DNA from: Lantana camara
Lineage: Eukaryota > Streptophyta > Magnoliopsida > Lamiales > Verbenaceae
Assembly: GCA_037501455.1 (NCBI GenBank)
Contig: CM074865.1
Location: forward strand, 39,538,501-39,602,500
Direction of reading: 5' to 3'
Length of the DNA: 64,000 nt
Shown here: one piece after another, positions 43,914 through 57,500 of the stretch
Numbering within the stretch: the first letter of the stretch is position 1
How the letters are laid out: every line of letters begins with the position of its first letter
The notes under the pieces: model-generated
What the model saw: only the letters and a program-made list of their open reading frames with translations
The model's database searches: none
Told to the model about the DNA's origin: nothing
Made by a program: the position numbers and the translations under genes

Positions 43914-46900
43914 ATGCCTCTACGAAAGACACTACGAAACAATTCTCCTTCACCACAAGATCCACCAGGACACCCCGAACTCGTAGAAGCCTTAAGGCAG
44001 TTCGTTCGAACTTGTACACCTGGAAATAACCCTACCAACGAGCGATCCTTAGAAAGGTTTCTCCGAATGAATCCCCCAAAATTCTTTGGAGAACCTAACG
44101 ACCTGAAGGCTGAAAACTGGATAGCTAGTTTGGAAAAGATTTATGAAGCTATGGATATATTTCCCGAGGAACGGGAACGAGTGCAGTATGCAGCCTTTCT
44201 TTTAGAAGGACCCGCTTTGAGTTGGTGGAAGCACGTCAAGCTAACTTGGATAGAAGACCACACTGATTACAGTTGGGCGGAGTTTGTGAAGGAATTTCAG
44301 AATAAGTATATTCCTCAAGTGATAAGGGACACTCGAGAAGCTGAATTCATGACTTTAACACAAGGTTATATGTCAGTAGCAGAATACGAGGCAAGGTTTG
44401 TGAGGCTAATCCAGTATGCTCCACATATTTTAAATGATGAACGAAGGAAGACCAAGCGATTCATTGATGGATTGAAGCCAGACCTTCGATGGGCTTTAGC
44501 TTCATTAGATATTGAAACTTATAACAAAGCAGTCGATAAAGCCCTAAAGACCGAAGCAGCTCACAAGAATATTCGTCTGGCAGCTAATCGCCCTGGTCCC
44601 CCTCAAAATAAGCCCTCTCAAGGAATGAAACGACCCGCTGGACCATCCAGCCAGAAATTTGGGAAGAAACCCACACCAGCCCAGCAAAAGCCTAAGTCAG
44701 TTCCGTCTAATTCACAAGAGGAGATCACTTGTGAATATTGTCACAAACCGGGACATACTGAACAAGACTGTCGAAAGAAAGCTGGCACATGTTTGTGGTG
44801 TGGAGACCCTAATCACCAGTTTAATACATGCCCAAAGAGACCGGGATTTAAGGAAAAGGAGAAGACGGTGGGAAAATCTGGAAAGCCACTTGTCAAAGGA
44901 AAAGCTTACGCGTTGGAAGGAAACGAGGATCCAGACCCTTCGGATGTTGTGGAAGGTACGGTACACATCTTAAACACGCCAGTTAAGGTCTTATATGACC
45001 CTGGTGCCACGCATTCATTCATTGCATCCAATTTATGTGCGCGTTTAAATTTTCCACTTGAATGCTCATCATATAATTTCGAGATAAGTTCCCCTTTGGG
45101 AGCTTGTTTAATAACGGATCGAGTATATAAACGCTGCCCTATACAAATTGGTGATCGTTACTACCCAATGGATCTTATTGAACTTCCGATAACGAGATAT
45201 GGAATTATTCTGGGAATGGATTGGCTCTACAAATACCATGCTAAGTTGGATTGTTTCAAGAAAGAAATCATCTTAGGACAAGATGAAAGTAGGATTCTTG
45301 AAGACAAGAGATCAGTGGCAATCATTTCTATGACAGAAGCTAAGAAGTTGGTTCAGAAGGGAGCTACAGGGTTCATTGCCTATCTCCTAAATAGGCCAAA
45401 GGACCAACTTAAAGTTGAGGAGGTAGAAGTGGTAAATGAGTTTCTCGACGTTTTTCCAGAACACCTAAACTCACTACCACCAGATCGCGAGTTAGAATTT
45501 GTAATCGATACGATTCCTGGGGCAGAGCCTTTCTCTAAAACCCCTTATCGGATGGCCCCAGCCGAACTTCAAGAGTTGAGAAAACAACTTGATGATTTGA
45601 TTGAATCAGGATACATCCGTCCCAGTACATCACCTTGGGGAGCACCAGTGTTGTTTGTAAAGAAGAAAGATGGGACATTACGGATGTGCATCGATTACCA
45701 AGAACTTAATCGAATGACCATAAAGAACAAATACCCTCTACCCCATATAGAGGAGTTATTTGATGTCCTTCAAGGATCTCGAGTCTATTCCAAGTTAGAC
45801 TTAAGGCAAGGGTATTATCAATTAAAGATTAGGGAGAAAGATATCCCTAAAACAGCTTTCAATACCCGCTACGGACACTTTGAATTCATAGTAATGCCTT
45901 TCGGATTGACCAATGCACCTGCTGCATTCATGGACATGATGCACCGGATATTCCGACCATGTTTGGATAAATTTGTGGTCATTTTCATCGATGACATACT
46001 GGTATTTTCCAAAACACCTGAGGAACATGCTGAACATCTTCGCATAGTGTTAAGTACTTTGCGAGATCATAAGCTATATGCTAAGTTCAGTAAATGTGAG
46101 TTCTGGATAGAAAAAGTTGCATTCCTCGGACATATAATCTCGGGATCAGGTGTTGAGGTAGATCCTTCAAAGATTGAAGCAATTACAAATTGGAAAGTAC
46201 CAAGGAATCCCTCAGAGGTGAGAAGTTTCCTAGGACTTGCAGGCTATTACCGCAGGTTTGTAAAGGACTTCTCTAAGATAGCCGCACCTCTTACAAAGTT
46301 AACAAAGAAGGAAAGAAAGTTTGAATGGACTGAACAATGCGAACAAAGTTTTCAAGAATTAAAGCAACGATTGACATCTGCACCAGTACTAACCTTACCT
46401 GAAGGGAAGGAAGGTTATACAGTCTATACCGATGCCTCTAAAGAAGGGCTAGGTTGCGTATTAATGCAGCACGGAAAAGTGATAGCCTATGCCTCAAGAA
46501 AGCTCAAACCTCATGAGGAAAACTACCCTACTCATGACTTGGAACTAGCAGCAATTGTGTTTGCTCTTGTCAAGTGGAGACATTATCTTTACGGGGTTAC
46601 CTTTGAAGTTTTCACTGATCATAAGAGCCTACGGTATCTTTTTACTCAAAAGGAGTTAAATATGAGGCAAAGGAGATGGATGGAATTTCTGGAAGATTAC
46701 GACTGTGTAATCCAGTACCATCCAGGAAAAGCTAACGTAGTGGCTGATGCTTTAAGTCGGAAATCAAGCTTAGCATCACTCTCAAGAAAGCCTTCAAGTA
46801 ACCCACGAAAATCGGTGAAAGTAATCTCACGAGCTCGATTAGCAAATTTAGTGGTATTGTCACCACTAAAGGAAAAGATAAAAGAAGCTCAGGCTCAAGA

Positions 46901-48323
46901 TGAATGGATTCAGAAATGTCTCAAATCCAAGGAAAAGGATCTTGAAGAAAAATTCAAAACCGATGATCAAGGGATTTTGAGATACAAGGATCGGGTCTGC
47001 GTGCCTAATGTCATTCGAAAGGAAATATTGGACGAGGCACACAAAACTCGTTACTCGATACATCCCGGAGGAACTAAGATGTATCAAGACCTCAAGAAAC
47101 ATTTCTGGTGGAACGGCATGAAAAGAGACATAACCAATTACATCAAGAAATGTCTAACTTGTCAACAAGTTAAAGCAGAACATCAGAGACCTGGAGGATT
47201 GTTGCAACCATTATCTATCCCTACTTGGAAATGGGATCAGGTAACAATGGATTTTGTTTATGGATTACCCAAGGTTAAAGGAGGATTTGATGGTATTTGG
47301 GTTATCATCGATAGATTAACAAAATCCGCACATTTCTTACCTGTCAAAGCAACTGATAAAGTTAACTCGCTAGCAAAGCTCTATCAAAAGGAAATTATTC
47401 GGTTGCATGGAGTACCTCTTGGAATAGTTTCAGACAGGGACCCAAAGTTCACTTCACAACTTTGGCAAAACATTCAAGAAATGATGGGTACCAAGTTAAA
47501 CTTCAGCACCGCAGCACATCCTCAGACCGACGGGCAATCTGAAAGAACCATCCGATACCTGGAAGATATGTTAAGGGCTTGTGCCTTAGATTTCCAAGAT
47601 AATTGGAAAGATTGCCTACCCCTTGTGGAGTTTGCATACAACAACAGCTATCAAGCTTCTATCCAAGCTGCACCTTACGAGGCTTTATATGGAAGAAAAT
47701 GTAGATCTCCATTATACTGGGATATGGATGAAACCAAGGAAATTAAAAGGAAACCCCGAGGGAATATTGCTAAGAGATGGGTAGAAGAAGCAACAGAGAA
47801 AGTTGAAATCATCAAGCAGAAAATGAAAGCTGCCCAAGATCGGCAGAAAAGTTATGCTGATAATCGAAGAAGGGACATAGAATTCGCAGTAGGCGAAAAG
47901 GTATTCTTGAAAGCATCTCCAAGAAAAGGGTTTACACGAATTGGGAAAGGAGGAAAGCTAAACCCTCGATATATTGGACCTTTTGAGATACTGGAACGTA
48001 TCGGTCCAACAGCCTATCGCCTAGACCTACCAGCAAGTCTTACTGGGATACATAACGTATTCCATGTGTCCCAACTTCGAAAATACTTTGCTGATGATTC
48101 ACATATCCTACCTGTGGAAGAAGTACCATTAGAACCCGACCTTACTTATGAAGTAAAACCAGTCAGAATCTTGGATAGGAAATTCCAAGAGTTGAGAAAC
48201 AAAAGGATTCCCCTCGTTAGAATCTTATGGAAAAGAAATGGTACAGAAGAACAGACTTGGGAAACAGAGGAAAAGATGTTGAAACATTATCCAGGACTGT
48301 TCAAGGACAGTAATAGAATCTGA
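43914..48323 (+). CDS. E4 gag-pol polyprotein
   Basis: One uninterrupted frame. I place the start at the Met of [10 protein letters not shown] (43914), just after a splice-acceptor-like TTTCAG; an upstream Met at 43815 adds 33 unlikely residues. It yields about 1469 aa. Domains in order: gag capsid (about 45-210; [25 protein letters not shown]); two CCHC knuckles (273-286 and 293-306); aspartic protease (DPGATHSF from D362, with Pro in place of Ser/Thr); RT with FIDDIL (D693, D694); RNase H (D840 in YTDAS); integrase with a zinc-binding N-terminus, D1113, D1174 and E1210 (35 residues between the last two) and the [11 protein letters not shown] motif; then a chromodomain-like tail ([16 protein letters not shown] to [16 protein letters not shown]) expected to steer integration to chromatin. 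The stop TGA lies inside the pre-PPT hairpin. Confidence 0.96.
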   Translation: MPLRKTLRNNSPSPQDPPGHPELVEALRQFVRTCTPGNNPTNERSLERFLRMNPPKFFGEPNDLKAENWIASLEKIYEAMDIFPEERERVQYAAFLLEGPALSWWKHVKLTWIEDHTDYSWAEFVKEFQNKYIPQVIRDTREAEFMTLTQGYMSVAEYEARFVRLIQYAPHILNDERRKTKRFIDGLKPDLRWALASLDIETYNKAVDKALKTEAAHKNIRLAANRPGPPQNKPSQGMKRPAGPSSQKFGKKPTPAQQKPKSVPSNSQEEITCEYCHKPGHTEQDCRKKAGTCLWCGDPNHQFNTCPKRPGFKEKEKTVGKSGKPLVKGKAYALEGNEDPDPSDVVEGTVHILNTPVKVLYDPGATHSFIASNLCARLNFPLECSSYNFEISSPLGACLITDRVYKRCPIQIGDRYYPMDLIELPITRYGIILGMDWLYKYHAKLDCFKKEIILGQDESRILEDKRSVAIISMTEAKKLVQKGATGFIAYLLNRPKDQLKVEEVEVVNEFLDVFPEHLNSLPPDRELEFVIDTIPGAEPFSKTPYRMAPAELQELRKQLDDLIESGYIRPSTSPWGAPVLFVKKKDGTLRMCIDYQELNRMTIKNKYPLPHIEELFDVLQGSRVYSKLDLRQGYYQLKIREKDIPKTAFNTRYGHFEFIVMPFGLTNAPAAFMDMMHRIFRPCLDKFVVIFIDDILVFSKTPEEHAEHLRIVLSTLRDHKLYAKFSKCEFWIEKVAFLGHIISGSGVEVDPSKIEAITNWKVPRNPSEVRSFLGLAGYYRRFVKDFSKIAAPLTKLTKKERKFEWTEQCEQSFQELKQRLTSAPVLTLPEGKEGYTVYTDASKEGLGCVLMQHGKVIAYASRKLKPHEENYPTHDLELAAIVFALVKWRHYLYGVTFEVFTDHKSLRYLFTQKELNMRQRRWMEFLEDYDCVIQYHPGKANVVADALSRKSSLASLSRKPSSNPRKSVKVISRARLANLVVLSPLKEKIKEAQAQDEWIQKCLKSKEKDLEEKFKTDDQGILRYKDRVCVPNVIRKEILDEAHKTRYSIHPGGTKMYQDLKKHFWWNGMKRDITNYIKKCLTCQQVKAEHQRPGGLLQPLSIPTWKWDQVTMDFVYGLPKVKGGFDGIWVIIDRLTKSAHFLPVKATDKVNSLAKLYQKEIIRLHGVPLGIVSDRDPKFTSQLWQNIQEMMGTKLNFSTAAHPQTDGQSERTIRYLEDMLRACALDFQDNWKDCLPLVEFAYNNSYQASIQAAPYEALYGRKCRSPLYWDMDETKEIKRKPRGNIAKRWVEEATEKVEIIKQKMKAAQDRQKSYADNRRRDIEFAVGEKVFLKASPRKGFTRIGKGGKLNPRYIGPFEILERIGPTAYRLDLPASLTGIHNVFHVSQLRKYFADDSHILPVEEVPLEPDLTYEVKPVRILDRKFQELRNKRIPLVRILWKRNGTEEQTWETEEKMLKHYPGLFKDSNRI

Positions 48324-48351
48324 GGACAGATTCTTTTAAAGGGGGGAAGAT
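48315..48351 (+). promoter_or_regulatory. E4 3' hairpin and polypurine tract
   Basis: AGAATCTG-AGGA-CAGATTCT (8-bp stem, 48315-48334) overlaps the gag-pol stop codon (48321-48323). AAAGGGGGGAAGA (48338-48350) follows and leads into the right LTR. Confidence 0.92.
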
Positions 48352-51300
48352 TGTAACAGCCCGACTCAGGGCCAAGTTGAGAAAGGTAAGTAAAGGGTTG
48401 CTCAAGAAGCGTTTATAACCTCGATCCTTATTAATCATCTTCATGCATTGCATTTTATGTGACCTATATGTTTTTATATGATATAATTTAATTAAATGTT
48501 CGTAGATTTAATTCTTTTCTCTATTTAATTTATACTTTGAAACTCTTTGCATAAAATCCTAGAATTCTAGTATTCATTCCTTTCCAGCACCTAAAACCCC
48601 TTCATATACTTCAAAACCCATTCCTACAGTTTTAGGTTGGAAATTACAAAAATACCCCTACAGCTCAAAAAAATATTCCTACATTTCCCAAAACACTCTC
48701 ACTACCCAATATTTTAACCAAAAGAATCCTCACATTATTTCGAGGATCGTGATACTCTCCGTGAACCACAATTCCCATCCTAACTCCCGTAGTATCAAAA
48801 ACCGGCAAAAACCCTAGCTTATGATTCGATCATCAATAAATCTTTATTTGTCTACTTTTTGATATTCAAAATTATAACCAAAACGACCCTCAAATTATTT
48901 TATGAATTTTCATGCATTTACCAAAAACTCGATTTCACCCATAGCATATTTATAAATATTTTCCTATTTAAAAATCATCATTTTATTTTAAAACAATTAG
49001 CTTTTAATCAATAGTCGAAATTATACTTAAAACGATCCTTGAATTTTCCTCTACATTATAGTGATTTTTCCAAACTCTAAACTTTATCATAGCTTCGTTT
49101 ATATGATTTTTCTTATGATTTTCATCATCTTTAGAATTCATAATTTATAAATAAAAACTCTAAATATTCTACATTTACAATCAAAACGAAGCTCGTTTTT
49201 CACTCATTCTATTATTAATTCACTACATCAAAATTTTATCTCTCGACTCTTGAATAAATTTTATATTATTTTTACATTTATTTTTAATCAAAATGACATC
49301 ATCCATGACCTCATGGCCTTCTAGAAGGATTAAACAAATGGGCATAATTTTTCCACATTTCCTAGTTAATTACCTAGCATTTGTTCATGAAATAATTTAA
49401 CCACATCTCCAATTTAATTACCAAGCATTTGTTAAAATCTTAGGCAACCACATCTCCCATAAACTTTCATTTATTGCTTAGAAACCCCTCATGACTACCT
49501 ATAAATACCCCCCTTGAGCCTCATTTATACCTCACAATTCAACACACAAAATCACTCTCTCCCTCTCCATTCTCACGCCACAACCCTCTCTCTCTCTACA
49601 AGGTATGTTTTCTTCTATTATTTCATGCTTTATATAATGTTCTTAGTATAGAAATATTAGTAGCATGTCTAGAATTAATTAAATTATGCTTTAGGAAATT
49701 ATTTTATGAAATATGTGCATAATTGTTAGTTTAAATAACAATGTGTGTACATTATGAAATTTTATTCAATTAAATGCATGAATCATGATATGATATAATG
49801 TTCTTATGTATTTAAATGCTTATGATCTTGTTTGAATAAATTCATGCCTATAGTAATTTATTTAGAATTATTTTTTATAGAAAGTTCATATATTTTGCTA
49901 TATTAAGCTTTAATCTTATGTTATGAATATGAATGTGATAGAACATGTTACACACCCTCTTTGAATATTCAAATGAGTTCAAGAACATGTTCATAATGTT
50001 CTTGGATGTGTGTGTGTGCATGTGTGTGCCGTGAGTTATGTGTGTGTGTGTGTGAAATTAATTTTGTGTTATAAAGTGTTTAATTCATATGAAATTGAAT
50101 AGTAAATGTTTTTAATAGTAATTTTGACTTTTTGGTCAACCAAAATCCCATTTATTTCGAAATTATTTCAAAAACAATTATAAAATAAGTTTTGGAATTT
50201 TTAAAGAAATAATTTCCCCAAATTTTCCAAAAATCAATAAACTATGTAATGTTTTTCAAAAGATAACCTACATTGTCAAATTAAACCTTGAATTTCATTT
50301 CAAACCTTACAATTAAAATTATAATATAGTTAATAAATATTTGATTAGTTAAAGATCCCATAAACCCTGAATTTATTAATTAAACGGGTGAATTTAGGGT
50401 TTACCGGGAGATCTTTAACACAATACATAATATGCACCTTCTATAATTATTTCATTGTGATATTGTGTGCAATTAGATTAGTTAGGAACTAAGAACCTAG
50501 TTCTGAGTCAGTAGTAGCTATTACTTTCAGGCGAACATAGGATCGAAGAGTGGAATCCTCACAGTTCCACTTAAGTCTCGGTACCGGTGAGGGTTTAAAT
50601 CTTTTCAACTGAAATCATGATAAAATACTTTACTTTATTTTCTTAAATTTCCTTTCAAGTTATTCTTCCCTTTATGGGAAAATAATTCCTGTTAATTACT
50701 GAAAACATACATTTACCCGAAAAGTACTTAGTACTTTCTTACGGGTAAATATTCTCGTCTTGCAAGTAAAAATTATTGTTTTTCCTATGGGCCCGGTGGT
50801 ATTGGTAGAAGTAGTAGTCCGGGAGGCACGGGCCGAGGTCTACTATTATACCAGCCGCCAACTAGATCTTGGTGGTGGTCTAACTGGAGGTTAGTTATTC
50901 CACACCAAGTGACGGGAAAAGGTACGTCCCTCCCACAATCTTGTTCATCGTCACTAGGGCTTGCAACCCTACGTGACACCGGAGGAAGAAGGATGGTATT
51001 CTCGTATTTGTTTTATTAAGTACCGGCACCTTGATCAGTGTCGTTACTATTTTTCTCGGATTTTACGGTGTTAAGGTTGGAGACGCCTAACTTGCGGGCA
51101 TAAAATCATTTTCAAAACGGTTCATAAAGTTTCTAAAGTATAGCCTATATTCCCCCTACTCCTATTTCAATCAAATATGAACCGGATATTATTGCCATAT
51201 ACTTATTTGTTATTATATGATATATACATTTCAAACCAAGTCTTTCTTGGTCAAAACATTTTCAAAATCTTACTTAAAATCCTAAATCCCAAACCCCCTG

Positions 51301-51684
51301 TCACTTAGTCATTTTGACTAACCCTCCTACTCTTTTAATTCATGGTTTCAGGAATCGTTACAGCGACGCCTTAGAGGTATCTTGAAGCTTTAAGGTGTCA
51401 CTTACCAGTCATTTAGATTAATCACAAGTGCATGTACAGCTTTCAATAAGCACTCTTTCGTGAATATAAACCTATCGTTGTAATTACTTATCCAACTTAA
51501 TATCATGTGTCTCGTTATATATTGTTCCCCTTTTTATTGTTTAAGTTTATCTCCGTTGCATTTAAATTTTATACTCTGGTATTGTATAGTCTTGTCCGTT
51601 CGCCGAAGTATTTCTCGAGTGCTAGGTCTCACATCCACTCGGGAAGTACAACGGTGCGGGGTTGTAGTGTTAAGGGGCGCTACA
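48352..51684 (+). repeat. E4 right LTR
   Basis: 3333 bp, offset +9131 from the left LTR; no difference seen in the parts compared. The TSD ACAAC follows. Confidence 0.96.
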
Positions 51685-52983
51685 ACAACCTTATGTGTAT
51701 TTTAAGCCCGCATGTGACTTATATATATATACATATAGATAAGTGTTCGATTAGTATTTTGTGGGTTTTATCCCGTTCTGTCATGAGATTTTGAAAAGGC
51801 TTTTATATGTATATAACCGCTATTTTGATCTTCTTTTTGAGTAAGCTTTGGTAAGTGTGTGTGTGTGGCGAGATAAGCTTCGTATCTATGTGATTTTTTT
51901 GTAAGTTTGGGCCCCAGAGAAGTGGTATGTGATCTTGGGTCGGCCATGGGGTCGTCGGGCTCTCTCATTAACACGGCTCCACAAAGTGAGGTTTCGCTCA
52001 TCCTCGGGAGGTCTTGGAGAAAGCAGGTCTCATATGTCGGCGGTATAACCCGTCAGGGTCGGGTAGGATCCCCCGATGCCACCATTATATTATAAGGTAA
52101 GTGCGGGGGTTGAGAGTGGCCGCTCTCTTCCCCAACGGTGAAAGGTTAGATTGGTTTATGATTTGTGTTTATCTTCGCTTTGCTTTGCTATGGAGTAAAT
52201 GGTTTGGACCCATACTCGCCGAGTCATTTTGTTTAAGCCTTCATTTTCGTTATGGTTTGTGAATCGGGTTTGGATTTCTAATTTCTAAAACTGGGTGATT
52301 TTGGCCTTAGGCCCTAAACCTTTCTTCCTATATGTAGTATCACGGGTTTAAATGATTTGGAATGCATAAACCAACCCCGGTTCATGAACGCTCTTCGATT
52401 TGATTATGTTGTGCTCTACTTAGATGTACGTGTGCGTGTGCTGGCCCCCTCACCAGTCTTTAGGACTGACCCCCTCTTCGTTGTTTGTTTTTCCCCCTTT
52501 CTCTTTGAGTTTGCAGGTACCCGGTTGGGGAGTTCGTGCTAGGCGGCGGTCTTTTGTTTTGGGAGTCGTTTTGTCGAGTCTTTAGCTTAGCCCTTGCATT
52601 GGCATATTAACTTTACCGCCTTGGTACTATGTATAGTTGGTACTACGTATAAATACGTAAATATGGTATTATGTATAAGTTATGTCTAGTAATTCGGACT
52701 TAAGTCCATTTTATTTCACCCGGGATGGGCATGGTATGTAATATTTGTTATACCTTGCTTTTAGATTGGATGCATGTATTATGTTTTGCGATCTTATTGC
52801 TTTCGCATTCTGGTTTTGATTCTCTTGCACACTTTGTTCAGGGTCTAGACCGCCTAGCCTAGGGGTGAGTTTTGGTTTGTCTCCCGTTCGCCATGGTTCA
52901 ATGAGTGGGCGGAGTTCCCATTTCGTTTCACGTGTTGGGCTATGGTGCGGGGGATGTGGCGCCCTTCGCTCCAAGGTGTTACA

Positions 52984-53361
52984 TGCACTTTGTCATCCTA
53001 TGAAACAGGATGATTCCTTCTCAAGGATGCAAACCGACAAGCAAGTCTCAATCGAGTGTAATTAGCCTTCCACTCTTTGTTGGACTCTTCGACTTGAAGT
53101 AATTTTTAGTCAAGCTTAGATTAGGGTTTGTTTCATGTTCCATTACTCTATAATGACAAGACCCTAAAATTTTTATAAAATAGGGAGTTCTTACACATGC
53201 GCAAATAAAGTAAACACCCAAAACATACAGGAGCATATATAAAGAAGTGATTGCCTTTGATCAAATCATTTCATTTGTAATTATTCAAAGATTGTCTCGT
53301 TTTACAAGGAAATAGATAAAGCAAACATTACAAGTTGTCTTTAAGGGCACTGTTCCTAACA
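52984..53361 (-). mobile_element. C2 copia 3' LTR fragment (right half)
   Basis: Continues the C2 LTR from 8682 after the E2 insertion. It is related to 15939-16294 of C1 (CCTATGAAACAGGATG, AAAGATTGTCT, GGGCAC-GTTCCTAACA) and ends CCTAACA at 53361, followed by the reverse of a copia PPT (ATCTTCCACTTG). Confidence 0.85.
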
Positions 53362-54536
53362 ATCTTCCACTTGCCCGTCAGAGCCACTCAATTACTAATC
53401 TAAGTCCCATCTTTTCAAGATGACCTTCAAATGCCTGTTGAGTAAGGGCTTTTGTAAGTGGATCTATCATGTTCTCTGCCAATGTGATCCTCTCGATTTG
53501 TACATCTTCTCTTTTGATGATATCAAGAGTCACGTGATACTTCCTTATAGTGTGCTTGGTCCTCTGGTGAGATCTTAGTTCTCTTCCTTGAGCAATCACC
53601 CCATTGTTATCACAAAGTATGATAACAGGGTCTTTCATGCTAGAAACTACACCCAATTCTTGGATGAAGTTTCTTACCCAAACACCTTCTTTAGCGGCGT
53701 CATTCGGGGCTAATTATTCAGCCTCAGTGGTCGAATCTACAGTGGTACTTTACTTGGAACTTTTCTATCTTATTGTTCTGCCGTTTAGGTAGAAAATGTA
53801 TCCAGACATGGATTTGAAATCATCCATACTCGATGCAAAGCTTGCATACAGTATCCTCTAATGACAAGATTTTGCTGTCCTCCGTAAACTAGGAACATAT
53901 CCTTAGTTCTTCTCAAGTACTTTCGGATTTTTTTTACGGCAGTCCAGTGACCTTTTCCAGGGTCAGATTGAAATCGGCTTGTCACATTGAGTGCATAAGC
54001 CACATCTGGTCGTGTACATAACATCGCATACATTATGCTTCCTACTGCTGATACATAAGGAACTTTGGACATTCTGACTTTCTCAAAGTTAGATTTAGGA
54101 CACATCTTCTTCGCAAGAGATGTTTTTGTACCCATTGGAGGTTTCCCTCTTTTGGAATTTTTATACTAAATCTCTTTAGTACTTTGTCAATGTACATCGA
54201 TTGTAATAATCCTATCAATCTCTTAGATCTATCCCTATAGATCTTTATCCCAAGAATGTAGGATGCATCATCAAGAACCTTCATTTCAAAATGGTTCGCC
54301 AACCATGCTTTGGTTACTTTCATGTCATCCTTCGCATTTTCAATGAGGAGGATGTCATCTATGTAAAGCACCAAAAATTGAATTGAAGTCTCTAATTCTT
54401 TCTTGTACACACAGAATTCATTCAAAATTTGAACAAAGTCAAATGATTTGACTGCTTGAACGAATCGAATGTTCCAACTCCTAGAAGCCTGTTTCAATTC
54501 ATAGATTGACCTTTGGAGTTTGCAAACCTTTTGCTT
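53362..54536 (-). pseudogene. C2 copia RT/RNase H pseudogene
   Basis: A minus-strand copia pol 3' end in three broken frames. 53378-53656 carries the RNase H C-terminus (ILCDNNGVIAQ, SHQRTKHTIRKYHV, DPLTKALT). 53785-54135 carries the segment with VPYVSAVGSIMYAMLCTRPDVAYAL. 54042-54536 carries RT with KLQRSIYELKQA and the catalytic region LVLYIDDILLIE (YIDD). At least two frame changes separate them. It is homologous to C1 RT but much more decayed. It is cut at 54536 by the E3 LTR, which supplies the first two dozen or so residues of the upstream ORF by accident. Confidence 0.9.
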
Positions 54537-57500
54537 TGTAGCACTCGAGCGCAAGGTACTACATCCCCCACACCGAGACCCGACCCGAATATGAAATGGA
54601 CAATCCATACCCGAGTTAAATCACGGCGAACGGGGACAACACACACGCTATGCTAGGCGGGGCTAACCCTTAAACCATAAAATACAAAGAAAAACATTAA
54701 AGTGGAAGCATTCATTGATCAATCACCGAATGGATAACAAATGACGGGTTCAACTATCCCTAGAAGCCTGTCCCGAATTAATATCATAAAATCATAATCA
54801 TAACCATAACATAACATTTATCCACTCGTATACAATTTAATCGAATTATAGAAATGCGTATGAAGTGACCTAGACTTAACTAACACACTTGACAAACCCG
54901 ACTTCCCACCTAGCACACCAAACCTGCAAGAAAACTGAAAACAAACCGGTTTCAGTCTATACGAGACTGGTGGGTATAAAACGGCATAAGTATAGTATAC
55001 GACGATATTTAAACATTCACATGCAAGTTATAATCCCAAGTGAGGTTTTCGAAGTATTTCCTGAGTGGGCGAGAAAAAGAATGATCAAAAGGGATTATAA
55101 CATTCATTTTCATTCTTTAGGTCTTTCGTGGCCCGGCGAGTAGGCGTGCATTATCTCCAACCAACACCTTGTGTAATTCATTAAACATTCATTCATTCTT
55201 TCTTTCTTTCATGCATTACATTCTTTCGTGCACATTTATAAACATTTACACCTTCTTCCTCCGGGTTGGTGGTGGGATTGCAAGGCCCGACCACCTATTC
55301 ATTGACCAAAAGGGGAACATGACTCCCCAGATGGCACTCAGCATCCATTCCTCGCTAACTCCTAACGAGGTCTGGTTACACCGTTCATTAGTTGGAACTA
55401 GTGTGAGGGATCACCGTCGGCCCATGCCTCCCCGGATAGCCACTCACACCAAGTCCCTGGGCCCCATTCTATGCATTCATTCATTCTCGCCAAAACATTT
55501 GGTAGGGTTCATAAAATAAGGGCTTTACGTCGCAAACATTTACTCTTGAAATGACTCTATATACATTTATTAAATTTTTGGTCGAAATCTTTGCACATTG
55601 AAAGTATATAGGGTTGTTTAACTAAATAGTAGAGAAACCCACCTGTCCTTAGCTTACCAACTAATACTAAGAAGAAACAAGAGGACTCGGAAGTATCCTA
55701 AGAACCCGGCAAGTCTCCGCCCTGGAGAAAACTGTACAAAGGACAATATAGTGTACACGTGAGACTCAAGACTCCAAATGTACCAAATACGACGAGACTC
55801 AAGACTCCAAATGTACCAAATACGACACACGACAATGTAATGAATAAGATATGAATGCATAAGAGATGATATGGTATCATGGAAACATTCATATGCACAA
55901 TTCATTACTTAAAGTCATGTAAACAAGTCATTCATTCCTTTCAAGAAATGTTCATAACCATATGAGTTCATGACTTTCATTTCTATACCACATAAATCTA
56001 AGAAATTCAGATAACGATCATCACACGTAGTATAACATGTAAACACTTCATATCAATCGTTAAAAAGAAGCACAACATCATTTAGGGTTCAAACATGAAG
56101 GTTCAATGCATGCATGTCCCATATTGGAGCAAGGAAGACATATTGAGCCATAAACTATATACAATAAGTATAACATAGGTTATAAAGGCACAAGAGGTGA
56201 TATTATATCAAGGAATCGTTCATGTGCTCGATTAATAACTCAAAGACATCTAACCATCCATTTCATTCTTTTCATGAAGCGTTTAAAGCCATTCAAGTTC
56301 ATAACCTTCACATTCAAATCAAATTGATCCAAGAATTCCAAATAATGGTCATAACACGTAGTATAGCGTGTACACGTATCATATAAGTCATAAAATAAGG
56401 AATACATAGCAATTAGGGTTCATACTTAAGAGCAAAGTTCCATGCATGCACACATCAGGAGCAAAGAAGACACGTTGAGGCATAACTCATAAAATATTCC
56501 ATGAAAAATCATAAAATTTCATAACACCCAAGATAATACATGTTAGCATAGCATAAAAGTCATAAAAGAGGTGGGGGAAGATCAAACGAGTGAAGAAAAA
56601 CGGAACCGGAGTAACAAAAATGGGCAGGGCAGAATCCACCCCCAGGGATTCTGGTCAGAAACCCATTGACTCAAATCCACCCCCATGGATTTTTCCAAAG
56701 GGAAAAATCCACCCCCGTGGATTTATGTCTGTGGCGAAAAACACACACAAACAGGGCCAAAACACGAGAAAGGGGCAAAAATACAAGAAACCAACTTAAA
56801 ATTCAATCAAAAGCATATGAATTCAGGTCAAGAACTCATACATACAAGCTATATCACATATCAACACCAAGAGTTCAAGAGAAGCATAAAAAATTCAAAC
56901 ATCATAACCATATCTCCAAGCTTCATCAATGGTAAGTCTATAAATCAACCACAACCACGTAAGCTAAGTCCAAAACAACTTAGATACATGCTTTAGGATC
57001 ATTTAGCACTCATGCATCTCAAAGGAATTCCAAGGAAACAAAGGTGAATCATGAAAAGGGTAAGAACTCCACTATTCATCATCTTCTCCAATCCTACTTC
57101 ATAACTTGGTGAAATCATGCAATATAAGACTTAAAAGAACTGTGAGGAGATATCCTACACAAATATAAGCTTACCTTCAAGAGATGGTGAGAAATGGTAA
57201 GGAGATGAGCACAAATCTCCAAGGGTTTGCACTATTCCTTCTTCTTCCCCTTTCTTCTTTACTTTCTTTCTTTTGGCTGAATATTTGAGAGAGAGAGAGA
57301 GAGAGATTGGTTCGGTTTGGAGCAGATAAGGGAGAATGAGGAGTGTATCAAGTGGGTATAGGGTCAAGGTTTAGGGTGTAGGGGCGTTAAGGTAGGTCCG
57401 TAGCTTGGGAAAAGTCAAGAATTGTTGTTTTAAGCACAAAGTGTTCGTTTCGGTTGAAATTCGGGAATCCAAATGGTCTTAGAAAAATATGAGGCTAAGT

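Larger units (their letters stand above)
39221..51684 (+). mobile_element. E4: intact Tekay/Del-like Ty3/gypsy element
   Basis: A 12.46-kb element with two 3333-bp LTRs (39221-42553 and 48352-51684). I found no difference between them in the stretches I compared. It has the TSD ACAAC (39216-39220 and 51685-51689), an iMet PBS, an extra upstream ORF, an uninterrupted gag-pol and a PPT. The uninterrupted target reads GACCTATAACCTTAT in the E2 left LTR near 10651. It is probably a very recent insertion and possibly still competent. The lineage call rests on the integrase C-terminus, which resembles the chromodomain tail of Tekay/Del elements. Confidence 0.95.
37246..52983 (+). mobile_element. 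E2 right (3') LTR, interrupted by E4
   Basis: TGTAACATCCC at 37246 to GGTGTTACA at 52983, present as 37246-39220 and 51690-52983 (about 3269 bp). E4 splits it. It shows the empty sites of the solo LTR (CCCGCATGTGAC near 51705) and of C1 (AGGACTGACC near 52462). It has AAAG|GTAAGT at 38003, GC-core hairpins (38466-38593) and the AGTC hairpin (52454-52468). The TSD TGCAC follows at 52984-52988. Confidence 0.93.

Noticed and set aside
54042..54608. 188-aa ORF as a complete protein
   Set aside because: The first two dozen or so residues come from the E3 LTR and the rest from C2 RT; it is an accidental fusion across an insertion boundary.
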